Source: Cupriavidus metallidurans CH34 (GTDB taxonomy: Bacteria; Pseudomonadota; Gammaproteobacteria; Burkholderiales; Burkholderiaceae). From it: DNA of 64,000 nt. The position numbers and the translations under genes are program-made. Under the pieces are notes generated by a model. The model was not told where the DNA came from. It saw only the letters and a list, made by a program, of their open reading frames with translations, and searched no databases. Shown piece after piece: positions 1-9,415 of the stretch; the first letter of the stretch is position 1, and every line of letters begins with the position of its first letter. Location: contig NC_007973.1 in NCBI RefSeq assembly GCF_000196015.1, positions 2,418,001-2,482,000 on the forward strand, given 5' to 3'.

Positions 1-1082
1 ACACGTTCACGGCTATCCACGGTCACCGCCGTCCAGCTCGACAACCCGCCACGATAGGTATTGAGGTTGTACTGGAAGCGCTCGGCGTTCTCGAACGGCA
101 GCAGGATCTGCGGATTGGCCGCACCCAGGATCACCGGTCGGTTGAACGACGGATTGAGCGCCTTGAACTCGTCCAGCGGCATGTTGGCCAGCTTGGCAGC
201 CAGCGCCACGTCGATATCCCGCGAGGTCGTGACCGTCACGAAGTACGGATGATCGGGGATCTCAGGCAGCCTGACGCCGTACGCGGCCGGGTTGGCGATG
301 ATGTTCTTCACCGCCTGGAGCTTCGGCACGTAATAGCGCGTCTCGGTCGGCATGGTCAGGCTGGCGTAGTCCGTGGGCAGCCCCCGGGCCTGATTACGCG
401 CGATGGCTCGCGACACGGCGCCTTCGCCCCAGTTGTAGGCGGCCAGCGCCAATTGCCAGTCGCCGAACATGTCGTAGAGCCGCTGCAGATAGTCGAGGGC
501 CGCGTCGGTCGATGCCAGCACGTCGCGCCGCTCGTCGCGGAACATGTTCTGCTTGAGGTTGTACGTCTTGCCCGTGCTCGGGATGAACTGCCACATGCCG
601 GCCGCCTTGGCCGTGGATTCCGCCTGGGGATTGAATGCGCTCTCCACGAACGGCAGCAGGGCCAGCTCGGTCGGCATCTTGCGCCGTTCGAGCTCCTCGA
701 CGATGTGGTAGAGGTAGCGGCTCGACCGCCCCACCATCCGCTCCATATAGTCAGGGCGGGCCGCGTACCACTGCGTGCGATCATCGACCAGCGTGCCTTC
801 CAGGTCGGGCATCGCGAAACCCTTGCGGATGCGGTCCCAGATATCGCTGGACGGCCCGCGCAGCCAGTCCACGCTGGACTGGTCGACATTCACGACGGTG
901 GAACGGGATAACGTGCCGGCGCGGCCGGTGCTGTTGAGGGTATTGAGCGGGTCCTTCTTCGGACCGGATTCCAGGGCGGTCGGCGTGCCGGACAATTCGC
1001 CGGCGGGCGGTGTGGGTGTGCTGGCGCAGGCTGCAAGCAGCGTGGCACACGCAACTACCGCCAGAAATCGACCAAATCGCAT
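1..1082 (-). CDS. mltD: Membrane-bound lytic murein transglycosylase D (3' end outside window)
   Basis: Reading the minus strand from the ATG at 1082 gives a lipoprotein signal peptide ending in LLAAC. A transglycosylase SLT domain follows, with the motif ESAFNPQAEST and then AAGMWQFIPSTGKTYNL; the Glu of ESAFNP is the expected catalytic acid. The enzyme would cleave the glycan strand of peptidoglycan with formation of 1,6-anhydromuramic acid, anchored in the outer membrane. The C-terminal part, including any LysM repeats, lies beyond base 1. The next gene upstream is gloB, 136 bp away on the same strand, the same order as in enterobacteria. Confidence 0.9.
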   Translation of the reverse strand, partial: MRFGRFLAVVACATLLAACASTPTPPAGELSGTPTALESGPKKDPLNTLNSTGRAGTLSRSTVVNVDQSSVDWLRGPSSDIWDRIRKGFAMPDLEGTLVDDRTQWYAARPDYMERMVGRSSRYLYHIVEELERRKMPTELALLPFVESAFNPQAESTAKAAGMWQFIPSTGKTYNLKQNMFRDERRDVLASTDAALDYLQRLYDMFGDWQLALAAYNWGEGAVSRAIARNQARGLPTDYASLTMPTETRYYVPKLQAVKNIIANPAAYGVRLPEIPDHPYFVTVTTSRDIDVALAAKLANMPLDEFKALNPSFNRPVILGAANPQILLPFENAERFQYNLNTYRGGLSSWTAVTVDSRER

Positions 1083-1218
1083 TAAGTTCTCTGAAAGTGA
1101 CGCCAAAAAGTTGGCCTGATGCTATGGAAAAGCCCCCCTCGCGTCAATGAGATTTTCCCCATGATGCAATTTGAATCAATTGCCCCGCCCAGCCCGCAAC
1201 CGGATTGTCCCATCCGCA

Positions 1219-2019
1219 TTAACGAAAGCCGTCCTTCCAGCCTCGCAGCGCACCAAAAGCCGCGGCGTCACCGCTCACGTCACCGCCCTGCGCCCGCACA
1301 GCCTGGCGGACCGTGGACTCGCGGGACCGCAAGAACGGATTGACCGCGCGCTCGTGCGCCACGGTCGTTGGCACGGTAGGCGTGCCGGCCTCGCGCAGGA
1401 TATCCACCCGCGCCGCCCACGCCGCCAGATCCGGGTTGGCCGGCTCGACGGCCTGGGCAAAGCGGACGTTGCTGCGCGTGTACTCGTGGGCGCAGTAGAC
1501 GCGCGTGTCGCCGGGCAGTGCCGCGAGCTTGTCCAGGGATGCCAGCATCTGGGCCGGCGTGCCTTCGAACAGGCGCCCGCAGCCGCTGGCGAACAGCGTG
1601 TCGCCACAGAACACCACGGGGCCGGCGCCAGGCAGGTCGCCGACATAGGCCACATGGCCTGCGGTGTGACCCGGAACATCCAGTACCCGGAACGTCACTG
1701 CCGGATGACGCAGCGTGACCGTGTCGCCTTCGCGCACGGCCTGCGTGCGGTGGCCAATTCGCTCGCCTTGCGGACCGATCACCGGCAGCGGCTCGCCGTT
1801 CGGCCCACTCGGATGACGCGCGAGGAGGTCTGATACACCACCTTGGTGATCCCCATGGTGATGGGTGATTACAATAGCGCCCAGTGCCAGCCCGCGTTGC
1901 GCCAGAAACTGCTCGACCGGTGCGGCCTCGCCTGGGTCCACCACGGCCGCGCTATGCCCGTCGTGGATTGCCCAGATATAGTTGTCCTGAAAGGCGGGGA
2001 TCGGCTCCACTTTCAACAT
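1219..2019 (-). CDS. gloB: Hydroxyacylglutathione hydrolase (glyoxalase II)
   Basis: This 266-residue metallo-beta-lactamase-fold protein has the metal-binding motif THHHGDH at residues 52-58, a VPGHTAGH segment and the FCGDTLF segment with the bridging Asp. It hydrolyses S-lactoylglutathione to D-lactate and glutathione, the second step of methylglyoxal detoxification in the cytoplasm. The length is normal for the family. AGGAGCACGC precedes the ATG. It is divergent from the methyltransferase at 2032 with only 12 bp between the two starts, so each gene's promoter must lie inside the other gene. Confidence 0.95.
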   Translation of the reverse strand: MLKVEPIPAFQDNYIWAIHDGHSAAVVDPGEAAPVEQFLAQRGLALGAIVITHHHGDHQGGVSDLLARHPSGPNGEPLPVIGPQGERIGHRTQAVREGDTVTLRHPAVTFRVLDVPGHTAGHVAYVGDLPGAGPVVFCGDTLFASGCGRLFEGTPAQMLASLDKLAALPGDTRVYCAHEYTRSNVRFAQAVEPANPDLAAWAARVDILREAGTPTVPTTVAHERAVNPFLRSRESTVRQAVRAQGGDVSGDAAAFGALRGWKDGFR

Positions 2020-2031
2020 GCGTGCTCCTCT

Positions 2032-2826
2032 ATGTCCAACCGACCGATTATAGATTGGGAAGAATGGCTAGCCTCGCCACCCGGGCAGTATGTGCTCGAG
2101 TGGGAAGGCCAGCAGTACGACCGGACGGTAGCGGACATTTTTGGCTATCACGCGGTGCAGTTCGGCCTGCCCGCCATCGACACGTTGCGCGAGAACCGGA
2201 TGCCGTTCTCGGCGCTGGCGCTGGACGGCCGCGCGGGCCCGCACGGGCCAAGGGAGACCCATCCCGATGCGCGGCAACTGCTGTGCCGGTTCGACGAACT
2301 GCCCTTCGATACGCAGAGCATCGACCTCGTCACGCTACCGCACGTCCTCGAATTCTCGGAAGACCCGCACGAAGTGCTGCGCGAAGTCTCGCGCGTTCTG
2401 ATGCCCGAAGGGCGCGTGGTGGTGACATGCTTCAACCCGATGAGCCTGTGGGGGGCGCGGCAGGGCCTGAACCGCCTTGGCGCCATGCCCTTCCTGCCAA
2501 GTGACGCCCAGACCATCGGGTTCGTGCGGATCAAGGACTGGCTCAAGCTGCTCGGGTTCGAGATCATCCGGGGCCGCTTCGGCTGCTACTGCCCGCCCTA
2601 TCGCACGGAGCGCTGGCTGCAGCGCGCGGCATTCATGGAGAAGGCAGGCGACCGCTGGTGGCCGATCTTCGGCGCGGTCTATATGATCTCGGCGGTCAAG
2701 CGCGTCAAGAATATCCGCCTGGTCGGCCCCGCCTGGAAAACACCCAAGTCGGCGCTGAAGCCAGTAGCGGCCCCAGTTGCCACGCCCACGGGCACGCACG
2801 GCAAGACCCCTGGCCAGGACAGCTAG
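2032..2826 (+). CDS. SAM-dependent class I methyltransferase (YafS-like)
   Basis: The 264-residue product carries a Methyltransf_11-type core. The post-II region [20 protein letters not shown] is followed by an [14 protein letters not shown] strand-loop, typical of small-molecule class I methyltransferases. The substrate is unknown. The ATG at 2032 was chosen because longer forms would run through the divergent gloB start. The gene sits between gloB and rnhA, the position of yafS in Escherichia coli, which supports orthology by synteny. The Ala/Pro/Lys-rich tail after about residue 235 looks disordered. It is followed by rnhA after 18 bp and is probably cotranscribed with it. Confidence 0.8.
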   Translation: MSNRPIIDWEEWLASPPGQYVLEWEGQQYDRTVADIFGYHAVQFGLPAIDTLRENRMPFSALALDGRAGPHGPRETHPDARQLLCRFDELPFDTQSIDLVTLPHVLEFSEDPHEVLREVSRVLMPEGRVVVTCFNPMSLWGARQGLNRLGAMPFLPSDAQTIGFVRIKDWLKLLGFEIIRGRFGCYCPPYRTERWLQRAAFMEKAGDRWWPIFGAVYMISAVKRVKNIRLVGPAWKTPKSALKPVAAPVATPTGTHGKTPGQDS

Positions 2827-2844
2827 GACCATCACCTTATATAC

Positions 2845-3282
2845 ATGCAAGAAGTCACGATTTACTCCGACGGAGCCTGCAAGGGCAACCCCGGCCCCGG
2901 CGGCTGGGGCGCCGTGCTCGTCGCCGGCGGCCACGAGAAAGAACTGTTCGGCGGCGAAAGCCCCACCACCAACAACCGCATGGAGCTGATGGCGGTCATC
3001 GAGGCGCTGCGCGCGCTCAAGCGCCCATGCATCGTCAATATCTATACGGACTCGCAATACGTGCAGAAAGGCATCAGCGAGTGGATTCACGGCTGGAAGG
3101 CACGCGGCTGGAAGACGGCGGACAAGAAGCCGGTCAAGAACGCCGACCTCTGGCAGGCACTGGACGAAGCCCAGAAACCTCACCAGATCACGTGGCACTG
3201 GGTGCGCGGTCACAACGGGCACCCCGGCAACGAACGCGCGGATGCGCTGGCCAATCGCGGGGTGGCGTCGATCAATACCTGA
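2845..3282 (+). CDS. rnhA: Ribonuclease HI
   Basis: The 145-residue protein has all four RNase HI catalytic residues in order: Asp of [15 protein letters not shown], Glu of NNRMELMAV, Asp of YTDSQYV and Asp of NERADALAN, with the active-site His in [10 protein letters not shown] basic handle ([20 protein letters not shown]) is present. It degrades the RNA strand of RNA-DNA hybrids, removing R-loops and primers. It lies directly upstream of dnaQ in the same direction with 22 bp between them. In Escherichia coli the two genes are divergent, so the arrangement here suggests co-expression. Confidence 0.97.
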   Translation: MQEVTIYSDGACKGNPGPGGWGAVLVAGGHEKELFGGESPTTNNRMELMAVIEALRALKRPCIVNIYTDSQYVQKGISEWIHGWKARGWKTADKKPVKNADLWQALDEAQKPHQITWHWVRGHNGHPGNERADALANRGVASINT

Positions 3283-3304
3283 CCCGTCGTTTACAATCCC
3301 GCCC

Positions 3305-4030
3305 ATGCGACAAATCGTTCTCGATACCGAAACCACCGGCCTTAATCACGCGACAGGCGACCGACTGATCGAAATCGGCTGCGTGGAACTGGTGAATCGC
3401 CGCCTGACAGGCCGCCACCTCCACTTCTACGTCAATCCAGAGCGCGACATCCATGAGGATGCCATCGCAGTGCACGGGATCACGCTCGATTTCCTGGCCG
3501 ACAAGCCCAAGTTCGCCGAGATCGTCAACGACGTCCGCGACTTCGTGCAGGACGCCGAACTGATCATCCACAACGCGCCCTTCGACCTTGGCTTCCTGGA
3601 CATGGAGTTCCAGCGCCTGGACCTGCCGCCGTTCCGCCAGCACGCCAGCAACGTGATCGACACGCTGCGTGAAGCCCGCCAGATGTTCCCGGGCAAGCGC
3701 AACTCGCTGGATGCGCTGTGCGACCGACTTGGCGTCAGCAACTCCCATCGCACGCTGCACGGCGCACTGCTCGATGCCGAACTGCTCGCCGAGGTCTACC
3801 TGGCGATGACGCGCGGCCAGAACTCACTGGTCATCGACATGCTCGACGGCGCCGCCACGGACGGCGAGACGCGTAGCACCGCCGACCTGTCCGCCATGAC
3901 GCTGCCCGTGCTATTGGCCTCCGAGGCAGAAATCTCGGCGCACATGGGCGTGCTCAAGGAACTCGACAAGGCAAGTGGCGGCAAGACGGTCTGGCAGGAA
4001 GCCTCCCCTGCCGAAGCCGCCACTCAGTAG
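3305..4030 (+). CDS. dnaQ: DNA polymerase III epsilon subunit (3'-5' proofreading exonuclease)
   Basis: The 241-residue protein has the DEDDh exonuclease motifs: DTETTG near the N-terminus (Exo I), HNAPFDLGFLD (Exo II) and HGALLDAELLAEVY (Exo III, with catalytic His and Asp). As the epsilon subunit it proofreads misincorporated bases in the replisome. After about residue 180 comes the low-complexity linker and short C-terminal segment expected to contact the alpha subunit. The ATG at 3305 starts the family-typical MRQIVLDTETTG; the upstream in-frame extension overlaps rnhA and is not conserved-looking. Confidence 0.96.
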   Translation: MRQIVLDTETTGLNHATGDRLIEIGCVELVNRRLTGRHLHFYVNPERDIHEDAIAVHGITLDFLADKPKFAEIVNDVRDFVQDAELIIHNAPFDLGFLDMEFQRLDLPPFRQHASNVIDTLREARQMFPGKRNSLDALCDRLGVSNSHRTLHGALLDAELLAEVYLAMTRGQNSLVIDMLDGAATDGETRSTADLSAMTLPVLLASEAEISAHMGVLKELDKASGGKTVWQEASPAEAATQ

Positions 4031-4076
4031 GGCCTGGCGCCTCCCGAGGGATTTCGAAGAAAATTCGAAAAAGGGC

Positions 4077-4105
4077 TTTACAAGATACCGGCCCATCGGC
4101 ATAAT
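4077..4105 (+). promoter_or_regulatory. sigma-70 promoter for tRNA-Val
   Basis: TTTACA at 4077-4082 and CATAAT at 4100-4105 are separated by exactly 17 bp. Initiation near 4112 would give a leader of about 43 nt before the mature tRNA 5' end. Both hexamers are close to consensus and the site lies in the dnaQ-tRNA gap. Confidence 0.7.
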
Positions 4106-4154
4106 CTCGTTTCTCCACTGCGCGACATCAGCAGCAACGATGACGAAGCAGCAT

Positions 4155-4229
4155 GGGTGGTTAGCTCAGCGGTAGAGCACTGCCTTCACACGGCAGGGGT
4201 CACAGGTTCAATCCCTGTACCACCCACCA
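4155..4229 (+). tRNA. tRNA-Val (anticodon CAC), CCA encoded
   Basis: A full cloverleaf can be folded. The acceptor stem GGGTGGT (4155-4161) pairs with ACCACCC (4219-4225). The D-arm contains AGCTCAGCGGTAGAGC. The anticodon stem CTGCC/GGCAG encloses the loop TTCACAC, anticodon CAC, which reads GUG. The T-arm has GGTTCAATCC. Discriminator A4226 is followed by an encoded CCA (4227-4229). The gene follows dnaQ, where Escherichia coli carries aspV. Confidence 0.95.
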
Positions 4230-4263
4230 AAATTTGTGGCTTGCAACGCCTAACGTTGCCGTG

Positions 4264-4298
4264 AACCCGGATCGCTGACGAGCTTTCCGGGTTTTTTG
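4264..4298 (+). terminator. Rho-independent terminator of tRNA-Val
   Basis: AACCCGG (4264-4270) pairs with CCGGGTT (4287-4293) across a 16-nt loop and runs into six consecutive T residues (4292-4297). It lies 35 bp downstream of the tRNA 3' end. Confidence 0.8.
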
Positions 4299-4848
4299 TT
4301 GTCTGTCGATGGCCGAAGGTATTCGTCATCCTTCACCGATCACGATACTGGGCGCGCCCATCGAACGCTCATCGATAACGTCGACTCCCTATCCACCCTC
4401 TCGACCTGCCGATCATGGCTGGTGATTCTTGCCGCTTCGGCAAGCCCATACCTTGCGACGCTGCGGCTTGCTCATCCCGGATGAGGCTCGCGGGCGGGCG
4501 CCGAGCCTGCAGATATCGCACCTCCCTGGCGGATTGACGGCTCCGAATGCGCCGTTGACGGTGACTCTGCCCTGACCCAATTCGCGAAGAAGAGCTTTGA
4601 CCACTTTGACGCAGATCATCTCCCTCAAGCGCCAAGCGATGTTGAAATAGAGATGTGCAGCGCATTCCAAGGTGTTGTCATCGGGGCGTGATCGAAGCAA
4701 GCTAGTATCTGATACGCCCTTTCTCCGTCAGGCCATCGCCGTGTCGCAGGCTCCCCAGAAGATGCCTGCGGCTTGACCAGGCAATGCGCGCCTCCGATCG
4801 AAACGCGAGACCGGCCCGCCCGGTTGCAGAAAAAGGCCCCGACTCCAC
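4299..4848. other. Non-coding stretch behind the tRNA, no supported gene
   Basis: About 550 bp between the tRNA terminator and the P-type ATPase gene. Neither strand offers a frame that reads like a protein over a useful length. A minus-strand frame around 4413-4700 contains a short run, LECAAHLYFNIAWRL, that faintly recalls the C-terminal helix of IS4/Tn5-type transposases, but the rest does not follow. It may be a decayed mobile-element scar next to a tRNA, a common integration position. The promoter of the ATPase gene should lie in the last part, but no convincing one was seen. Confidence 0.4.
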
Positions 4849-7587
4849 ATGACTGGTCCTCCTGCCAGCCACCACACCGAAAACCAATCGCCCCCCATCT
4901 GGCACACGCTCACCGACACACAGGTCGGGCAGACCTTGCAGACCAGCGCAGCCGGTCTGCGCACAGCCGAAGCCTCCCGTCGACTGGACGAGTACGGTCC
5001 CAACCGTCTCGCACCACCCAAGCGCCGCGGCCCGCTGATGCGGCTGCTGCTGCAGTTCCACAACATCCTCCTCTACATCATTCTCGGCTCGTCGATCGTC
5101 TCGGCGATTCTCGGTCACTGGGTCGATGCGGCCGTGCTGCTCGTGGCGGTCGTGATCAATGCCGTCATCGGGTTCATCCAGGAAGGCAAGGCCGAAGCCG
5201 CCATTGATGCCATCCGCGCCATGCTCGCCCCGCTTGCGTTCGTGATTCGCGATGGCCAGCGGCACGAAATCGCCGCTGCGGATCTGGTGCCGGGCGATGT
5301 GGTCGCGCTGGCTTCGGGGGACCGGGTGCCCGCCGATCTGCGCCTGACCTCGGTCAAGGAGTTACGGGTCGAGGAGGCCGCGCTCACCGGCGAATCGTTG
5401 CCCGTGGAAAAGAATGTCGCGCCCGTGGCGGAAGACGCGCCGCTGGGCGATCGCTTCGACATGGCGTACTCCGGCACGCTGGTGGTCTACGGACAGGCAA
5501 CCGGCATCGTGGTCGCGACGGGTAGCGCCACGGAACTGGGCAGGATCAACGAGATGCTCAGCAGCATCGAAGGCCTGTCGACGCCGCTGGTACGGCAGAT
5601 CGATCGTTTTGGACGCGGGCTGGCGGTAGCCATCCTGCTGCTCTCCGCCGTGGTGTTCGTGGCCGGCATTCTCTGGCGTGGCCACTCCGCAGCCGACATG
5701 TTCATGATGGCCGTAGCGCTGGCGGCCTCCGCCATCCCCGAAGGGCTGCCGGCGATCATGACCGTCACGCTTGCGCTCGGCGTGCAGCGCATGGCCCGGC
5801 GCCATGCCATCGTGCGGCGCCTGCCGGCGGTGGAGACGCTGGGATCGGTGACGGTAATCTGCTCCGACAAGACCGGCACGCTGACGCGCAACGAGATGAC
5901 CGTGCAGCGCATGGTCTGCGCGGGCCATGTATTCGATGTCGGGGGCGTCGGTTATGCGCCGGTGGGAGACTTCAGCATCGACGGACACGTCGTCGATCCC
6001 ATGCATTGCGCGCCGTTGGCCATGGCCCTGCGCACCGGCGTACTCTGCAACGACGCCAACATGCGCAATGACGACGGCATGTGGCACGTCGAGGGCGACC
6101 CCACCGAAGGTGCATTGCTGGTGGCTGGCGCCAAGGCGGGCTTGGAACACCAGAATCCTGAATCCAGCTGGCATCGGCTCGATTCCATCCCCTTCGAATC
6201 CGAGCACCGCTTCATGGCCACCTACCACCACGATGCCGATCATGCGCCGTGGATCCTGGTAAAGGGTGCGCCTGAGCGCATCCTCGACATGTGCGCGCGG
6301 CAATGGAATCTCGATGGGGAGCGCCCGCTGGACGTGGACTACTGGCGCCGCATGGCGACCGACACCGCGGCGCAGGGCCTACGCCTGCTCGCCCTGGCCT
6401 GCAAGCGCGCAGCGCCCGCGGGCGACAAGCTCGCGTTCTCCGATGTGGAAACCGGCTACACGATGCTGGCGCTGGTCGGCATCATCGATCCTCCGCGCGA
6501 GGAAGCCATCCGTGCCGTCAACGAGTGCCACCACGCCGGCATCCGGGTCAAGATGATTACCGGCGACCACGTCGAAACGGCACGCGCGATCGGCGCGCAA
6601 CTGGCGATCGGCGTGGGCAAGCCCGCCTTGACCGGCAGCGAGGTGGCACTGATGGACGATGCCGCACTGCGCCGGGTGGCGATGGAAGTGGACGTATTCG
6701 CGCGCGCCAGTCCGGAGCACAAGCTGCGCCTGGTCCGCGCGCTTCAGGACGGTGGCCAGGTCGTGTCGATGACCGGAGACGGCGTCAACGACGCGCCTGC
6801 GCTCAAGCGGGCCGACGTTGGCGTCGCGATGGGGCTCAAGGGCACCGAGGCAGCCAAGGAGGCTTCCGACGTGGTGCTCGCCGACGACAACTTCGCGTCG
6901 ATCGCCCACGCGGTGCGCGAGGGCCGCGCGGTCTACGACAACCTGAAGAAGTTCATCCTCTTCATGTTGCCGACGAACGGCGGCGAGGCGCTGATCGTGA
7001 TTGCCGCGATCCTGTTCGACCTGCCATTGCCCGTCACCCCTGCCCAGGTACTCTGGATCAATATGGTCACGTCCAGCACGCTGGGACTGGCGCTGGCCTT
7101 CGAGCCCGCCGAGGACGGCATCATGGCGAAGCCTCCGCGCCCGGTTGGAGAAACGCTGCTGTCGGGCTTCTTTGTCTGGCGCGTAACGATGGTATCCATC
7201 CTGATGATGGCGGGGGCGCTCAGTCTGTTCCTGTGGGAACTATCCGACGGCACCAGCCTGGAAACCGCGCGCACGATGGCCGTCAACGCCGTGGTGGCCG
7301 CCGAGATGTTCTACTTGCTCAACAGTCGGCATACCCTGAAGACCGTGCTCAACCGCGAGGGGCTGTTCGGCAACCCGTATGTGCTGCTGGCCATTGCCGC
7401 CTGCGTGCCGCTGCAGCTAGCCTACACACACCTGCCGCTGATGCAGGCAGTGTTTGATTCCACCGACCTGTCCGCGCTGGAATGGTGCAAGGTGATCGGC
7501 GCCGGCCTGCTGGTGTTCTGCGTCGCCGAACTCGAAAAGATCCTGATCCGACGCAAACCGGCTGGTAAGCGTCTGGCTGCCGATTGA
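4849..7587 (+). CDS. Cation-transporting P-type ATPase (P2A, SERCA/PMR1-like)
   Basis: The 912-residue membrane pump has an N-terminal cation_ATPase_N domain (about residues 15-85), the actuator motif TGES near residue 179, the phosphorylated Asp340 in DKTGTLT and the hinge motif TGDGVNDAP near 642-650. M4 contains PEGLP (about 298-302), the acidic-ligand motif of Ca2+/Mn2+-type P2A pumps, and M6 contains WINMVTS. There is no CPC motif and no N-terminal metal-binding domain, which argues against a copper or zinc P1B pump. Ion specificity (Ca2+, Mn2+ or Na+) cannot be fixed from sequence alone. The gene is followed after 24 bp by a universal-stress protein gene and probably forms an operon with it. 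Confidence 0.9.
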   Translation: MTGPPASHHTENQSPPIWHTLTDTQVGQTLQTSAAGLRTAEASRRLDEYGPNRLAPPKRRGPLMRLLLQFHNILLYIILGSSIVSAILGHWVDAAVLLVAVVINAVIGFIQEGKAEAAIDAIRAMLAPLAFVIRDGQRHEIAAADLVPGDVVALASGDRVPADLRLTSVKELRVEEAALTGESLPVEKNVAPVAEDAPLGDRFDMAYSGTLVVYGQATGIVVATGSATELGRINEMLSSIEGLSTPLVRQIDRFGRGLAVAILLLSAVVFVAGILWRGHSAADMFMMAVALAASAIPEGLPAIMTVTLALGVQRMARRHAIVRRLPAVETLGSVTVICSDKTGTLTRNEMTVQRMVCAGHVFDVGGVGYAPVGDFSIDGHVVDPMHCAPLAMALRTGVLCNDANMRNDDGMWHVEGDPTEGALLVAGAKAGLEHQNPESSWHRLDSIPFESEHRFMATYHHDADHAPWILVKGAPERILDMCARQWNLDGERPLDVDYWRRMATDTAAQGLRLLALACKRAAPAGDKLAFSDVETGYTMLALVGIIDPPREEAIRAVNECHHAGIRVKMITGDHVETARAIGAQLAIGVGKPALTGSEVALMDDAALRRVAMEVDVFARASPEHKLRLVRALQDGGQVVSMTGDGVNDAPALKRADVGVAMGLKGTEAAKEASDVVLADDNFASIAHAVREGRAVYDNLKKFILFMLPTNGGEALIVIAAILFDLPLPVTPAQVLWINMVTSSTLGLALAFEPAEDGIMAKPPRPVGETLLSGFFVWRVTMVSILMMAGALSLFLWELSDGTSLETARTMAVNAVVAAEMFYLLNSRHTLKTVLNREGLFGNPYVLLAIAACVPLQLAYTHLPLMQAVFDSTDLSALEWCKVIGAGLLVFCVAELEKILIRRKPAGKRLAAD

Positions 7588-7611
7588 ATCTGCCGTTGAA
7601 CGATTAGCGAG

Positions 7612-8505
7612 ATGCCCATGACGACTCTCCCCGCCACCTCCCCGCCTGCCAGCCTGATGCTGGCCACCGACCTGAGCCCACGCTGCGATCGCGCCCTGGA
7701 CCGTGCAGCGGGACTGGCCCAAGAATGGAAGGCCGAACTGATCGTGGCCCATGTGCTCGACCCCGCCGCGCACCCGGACCAGGCACTGGCCTGGGCTGCC
7801 GATACCGGCGGTGACGGCGATGCCCTGCACATCGCCCGCCGACAGATCGATCGTGACCTGGCCGGACTACCCGTACGTGCCGAGGTGCGAATCATGAAGT
7901 CCCGGGATATCTCGGAGACGATCCGCAACATGGCAACCGTTTCCGGCGTCGGTCTGGTGGTCGCCGGCGTTGCGCGGTATGAGTTGCTTGGCCGGTTCCT
8001 GCTCGGCTCTAGTGTCGAGCGCCTGGCGCGCACGCTCGCGCAGCCGTTGCTGATAGTGCGTAATCGCCCGCACGCGCCCTACCGCCGGATCGTTGTGGCC
8101 ACCGACTTCTCCGAAGCCTCGCGTAATGCGCTGCTGACGGCGGCGCAGCTTTTCCCGGGATGCGAACTAACGGCTTTTCATGCCTACCTGCCGCCTTTCG
8201 CGGGGCTGACCGACACGCAACCGCAGCCTGCCTCCGCGCAAGCGCAGGAGCGAGCGCAGTACGACGCATTCATCGCTGCCACCGCCTTGCCCGCTGGAAC
8301 GCGCGTCACACCGCTGATTGTGCGTGGTGGGTTGGAATTGCACCTGACCCAGCACGTCCGCCAGCACGATGTCGACCTGGTGGTGATGGGCGCGCAGGGT
8401 CGCGATGCCCTGACTGGCGCGTTGCTGGGCAGCACTGCCGCAAAACTGCTCGACTGCCTGCCCTGCGACTCAATGGTCGTGCCCCGGCCGCGCTCGGCGG
8501 GTTGA
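7612..8505 (+). CDS. Tandem universal stress protein (two UspA domains)
   Basis: The 297-residue protein contains two UspA folds, at about residues 12-150 and 157-295. The second repeat starts YRRIVVATDFSEASRNAL and ends with GAQGRDALTGALLGSTA, a good match to the ATP-binding pattern G-x2-G-x9-G-(S/T). The first repeat has a less perfect site (GVARYELLGRFLLGSSV). Such proteins bind nucleotides and modulate stress tolerance, but a defined reaction is not known. Position directly behind the P-type ATPase suggests joint expression under ionic or energy stress. Confidence 0.85.
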   Translation: MPMTTLPATSPPASLMLATDLSPRCDRALDRAAGLAQEWKAELIVAHVLDPAAHPDQALAWAADTGGDGDALHIARRQIDRDLAGLPVRAEVRIMKSRDISETIRNMATVSGVGLVVAGVARYELLGRFLLGSSVERLARTLAQPLLIVRNRPHAPYRRIVVATDFSEASRNALLTAAQLFPGCELTAFHAYLPPFAGLTDTQPQPASAQAQERAQYDAFIAATALPAGTRVTPLIVRGGLELHLTQHVRQHDVDLVVMGAQGRDALTGALLGSTAAKLLDCLPCDSMVVPRPRSAG

Positions 8506-8628
8506 AGGTATCGGGGAAAAAGGCAACCCGGCCAGACGGAGCGTCAACAATACCGATGTCCGCGACGTTCTCACGGTCGGGAGCCTTTGCGGTAGCCACG
8601 CCATGCCGCAAGCGGTCGCTTCCCGCTG

Positions 8629-9312
8629 TCAGTCGCCTCCGGCCTGTTCCCCGCCACCAGAGGCAGGCGGCAGGTCCGGGGACGCCCACAACATCTCCTG
8701 CAGCGGGCGGCGCTGCCGCCAGCCAATCTGCTCGAGCATCGGCTTTTCATAGAATGCCGGCACGGGCCCCAGGCACAGCAGCCCAAACGGCGTGGCGCCT
8801 TCGGGAAGCTGAAGTTCGCGTGCCAGCGCTTCGGGGTCGAACATCGAGACCCAGCCTAGCCCCAGGTTTTCGGCGCGAGCCGCCAGCCAGAGATTCTGCA
8901 CGGCGCACGCGGCGGACGCCCACGCCATCTCACGCGGCATGCTGCGCCGTCCGAAGACGGTACCGTCATCCGGCGCCAGCACCACGGCCAGCAGTTCAGC
9001 GCAATCGCGAATACCCTCCACCTTGATCCGCAGGAATTCCGCGGCCCGTTCCCCCAGGGCCTGTGCCGTGGCCTGTCGCTCGGCTTCCACGAATGGAATC
9101 AGGTGTTCGCGCCAGGCTGGCGTGCTCAGGCGCATGAAGCGCCACGGCTGCATCAGGCCCACCGAGGGCGCCTGGTGCGCCGCATCCAGCAGCCGTTCCA
9201 ACTGGTCATCGGCAAGCAACGGCCCGGGCGTGAAATGACGGCAATCGCGCCGCAACGCCATGATGCGGTAGAGCGCTTCGCGCTCGGAAGCTTCAACGTG
9301 CGGGCCTGACAT
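8629..9312 (-). CDS. bluB: 5,6-dimethylbenzimidazole synthase
   Basis: The 227-residue flavoprotein of the nitroreductase fold has the BluB hallmarks RRDCRHF near residue 22, APSVGLMQPWRF near residue 50, and the C-terminal segment LGLGWVSMFDPEAL followed by LCLGPVPAFYEKPMLE. BluB cannibalises reduced FMN with O2 to make the lower ligand of cobalamin. AAGGAAGAAAAAGC precedes the ATG. No other cobalamin gene is adjacent and no cobalamin riboswitch was seen upstream. It is convergent with the universal-stress gene. Confidence 0.88.
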   Translation of the reverse strand: MSGPHVEASEREALYRIMALRRDCRHFTPGPLLADDQLERLLDAAHQAPSVGLMQPWRFMRLSTPAWREHLIPFVEAERQATAQALGERAAEFLRIKVEGIRDCAELLAVVLAPDDGTVFGRRSMPREMAWASAACAVQNLWLAARAENLGLGWVSMFDPEALARELQLPEGATPFGLLCLGPVPAFYEKPMLEQIGWRQRRPLQEMLWASPDLPPASGGGEQAGGD

Positions 9313-9415
9313 GCTTTTTCTTCCTTGTTGTCGATGTCCGCGTCATCCCGAAACGGAATGCAACGCCTGGACGCCCGACAAATACCAAACAGCAGCGACA
9401 AGCGCAAGTCGCAGG

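Noticed and set aside
9313..9415. Possible cobalamin riboswitch before bluB
   Set aside because: The 100-bp upstream region is too short and contains no B12-box-like segment; only a ribosome-binding site was seen.
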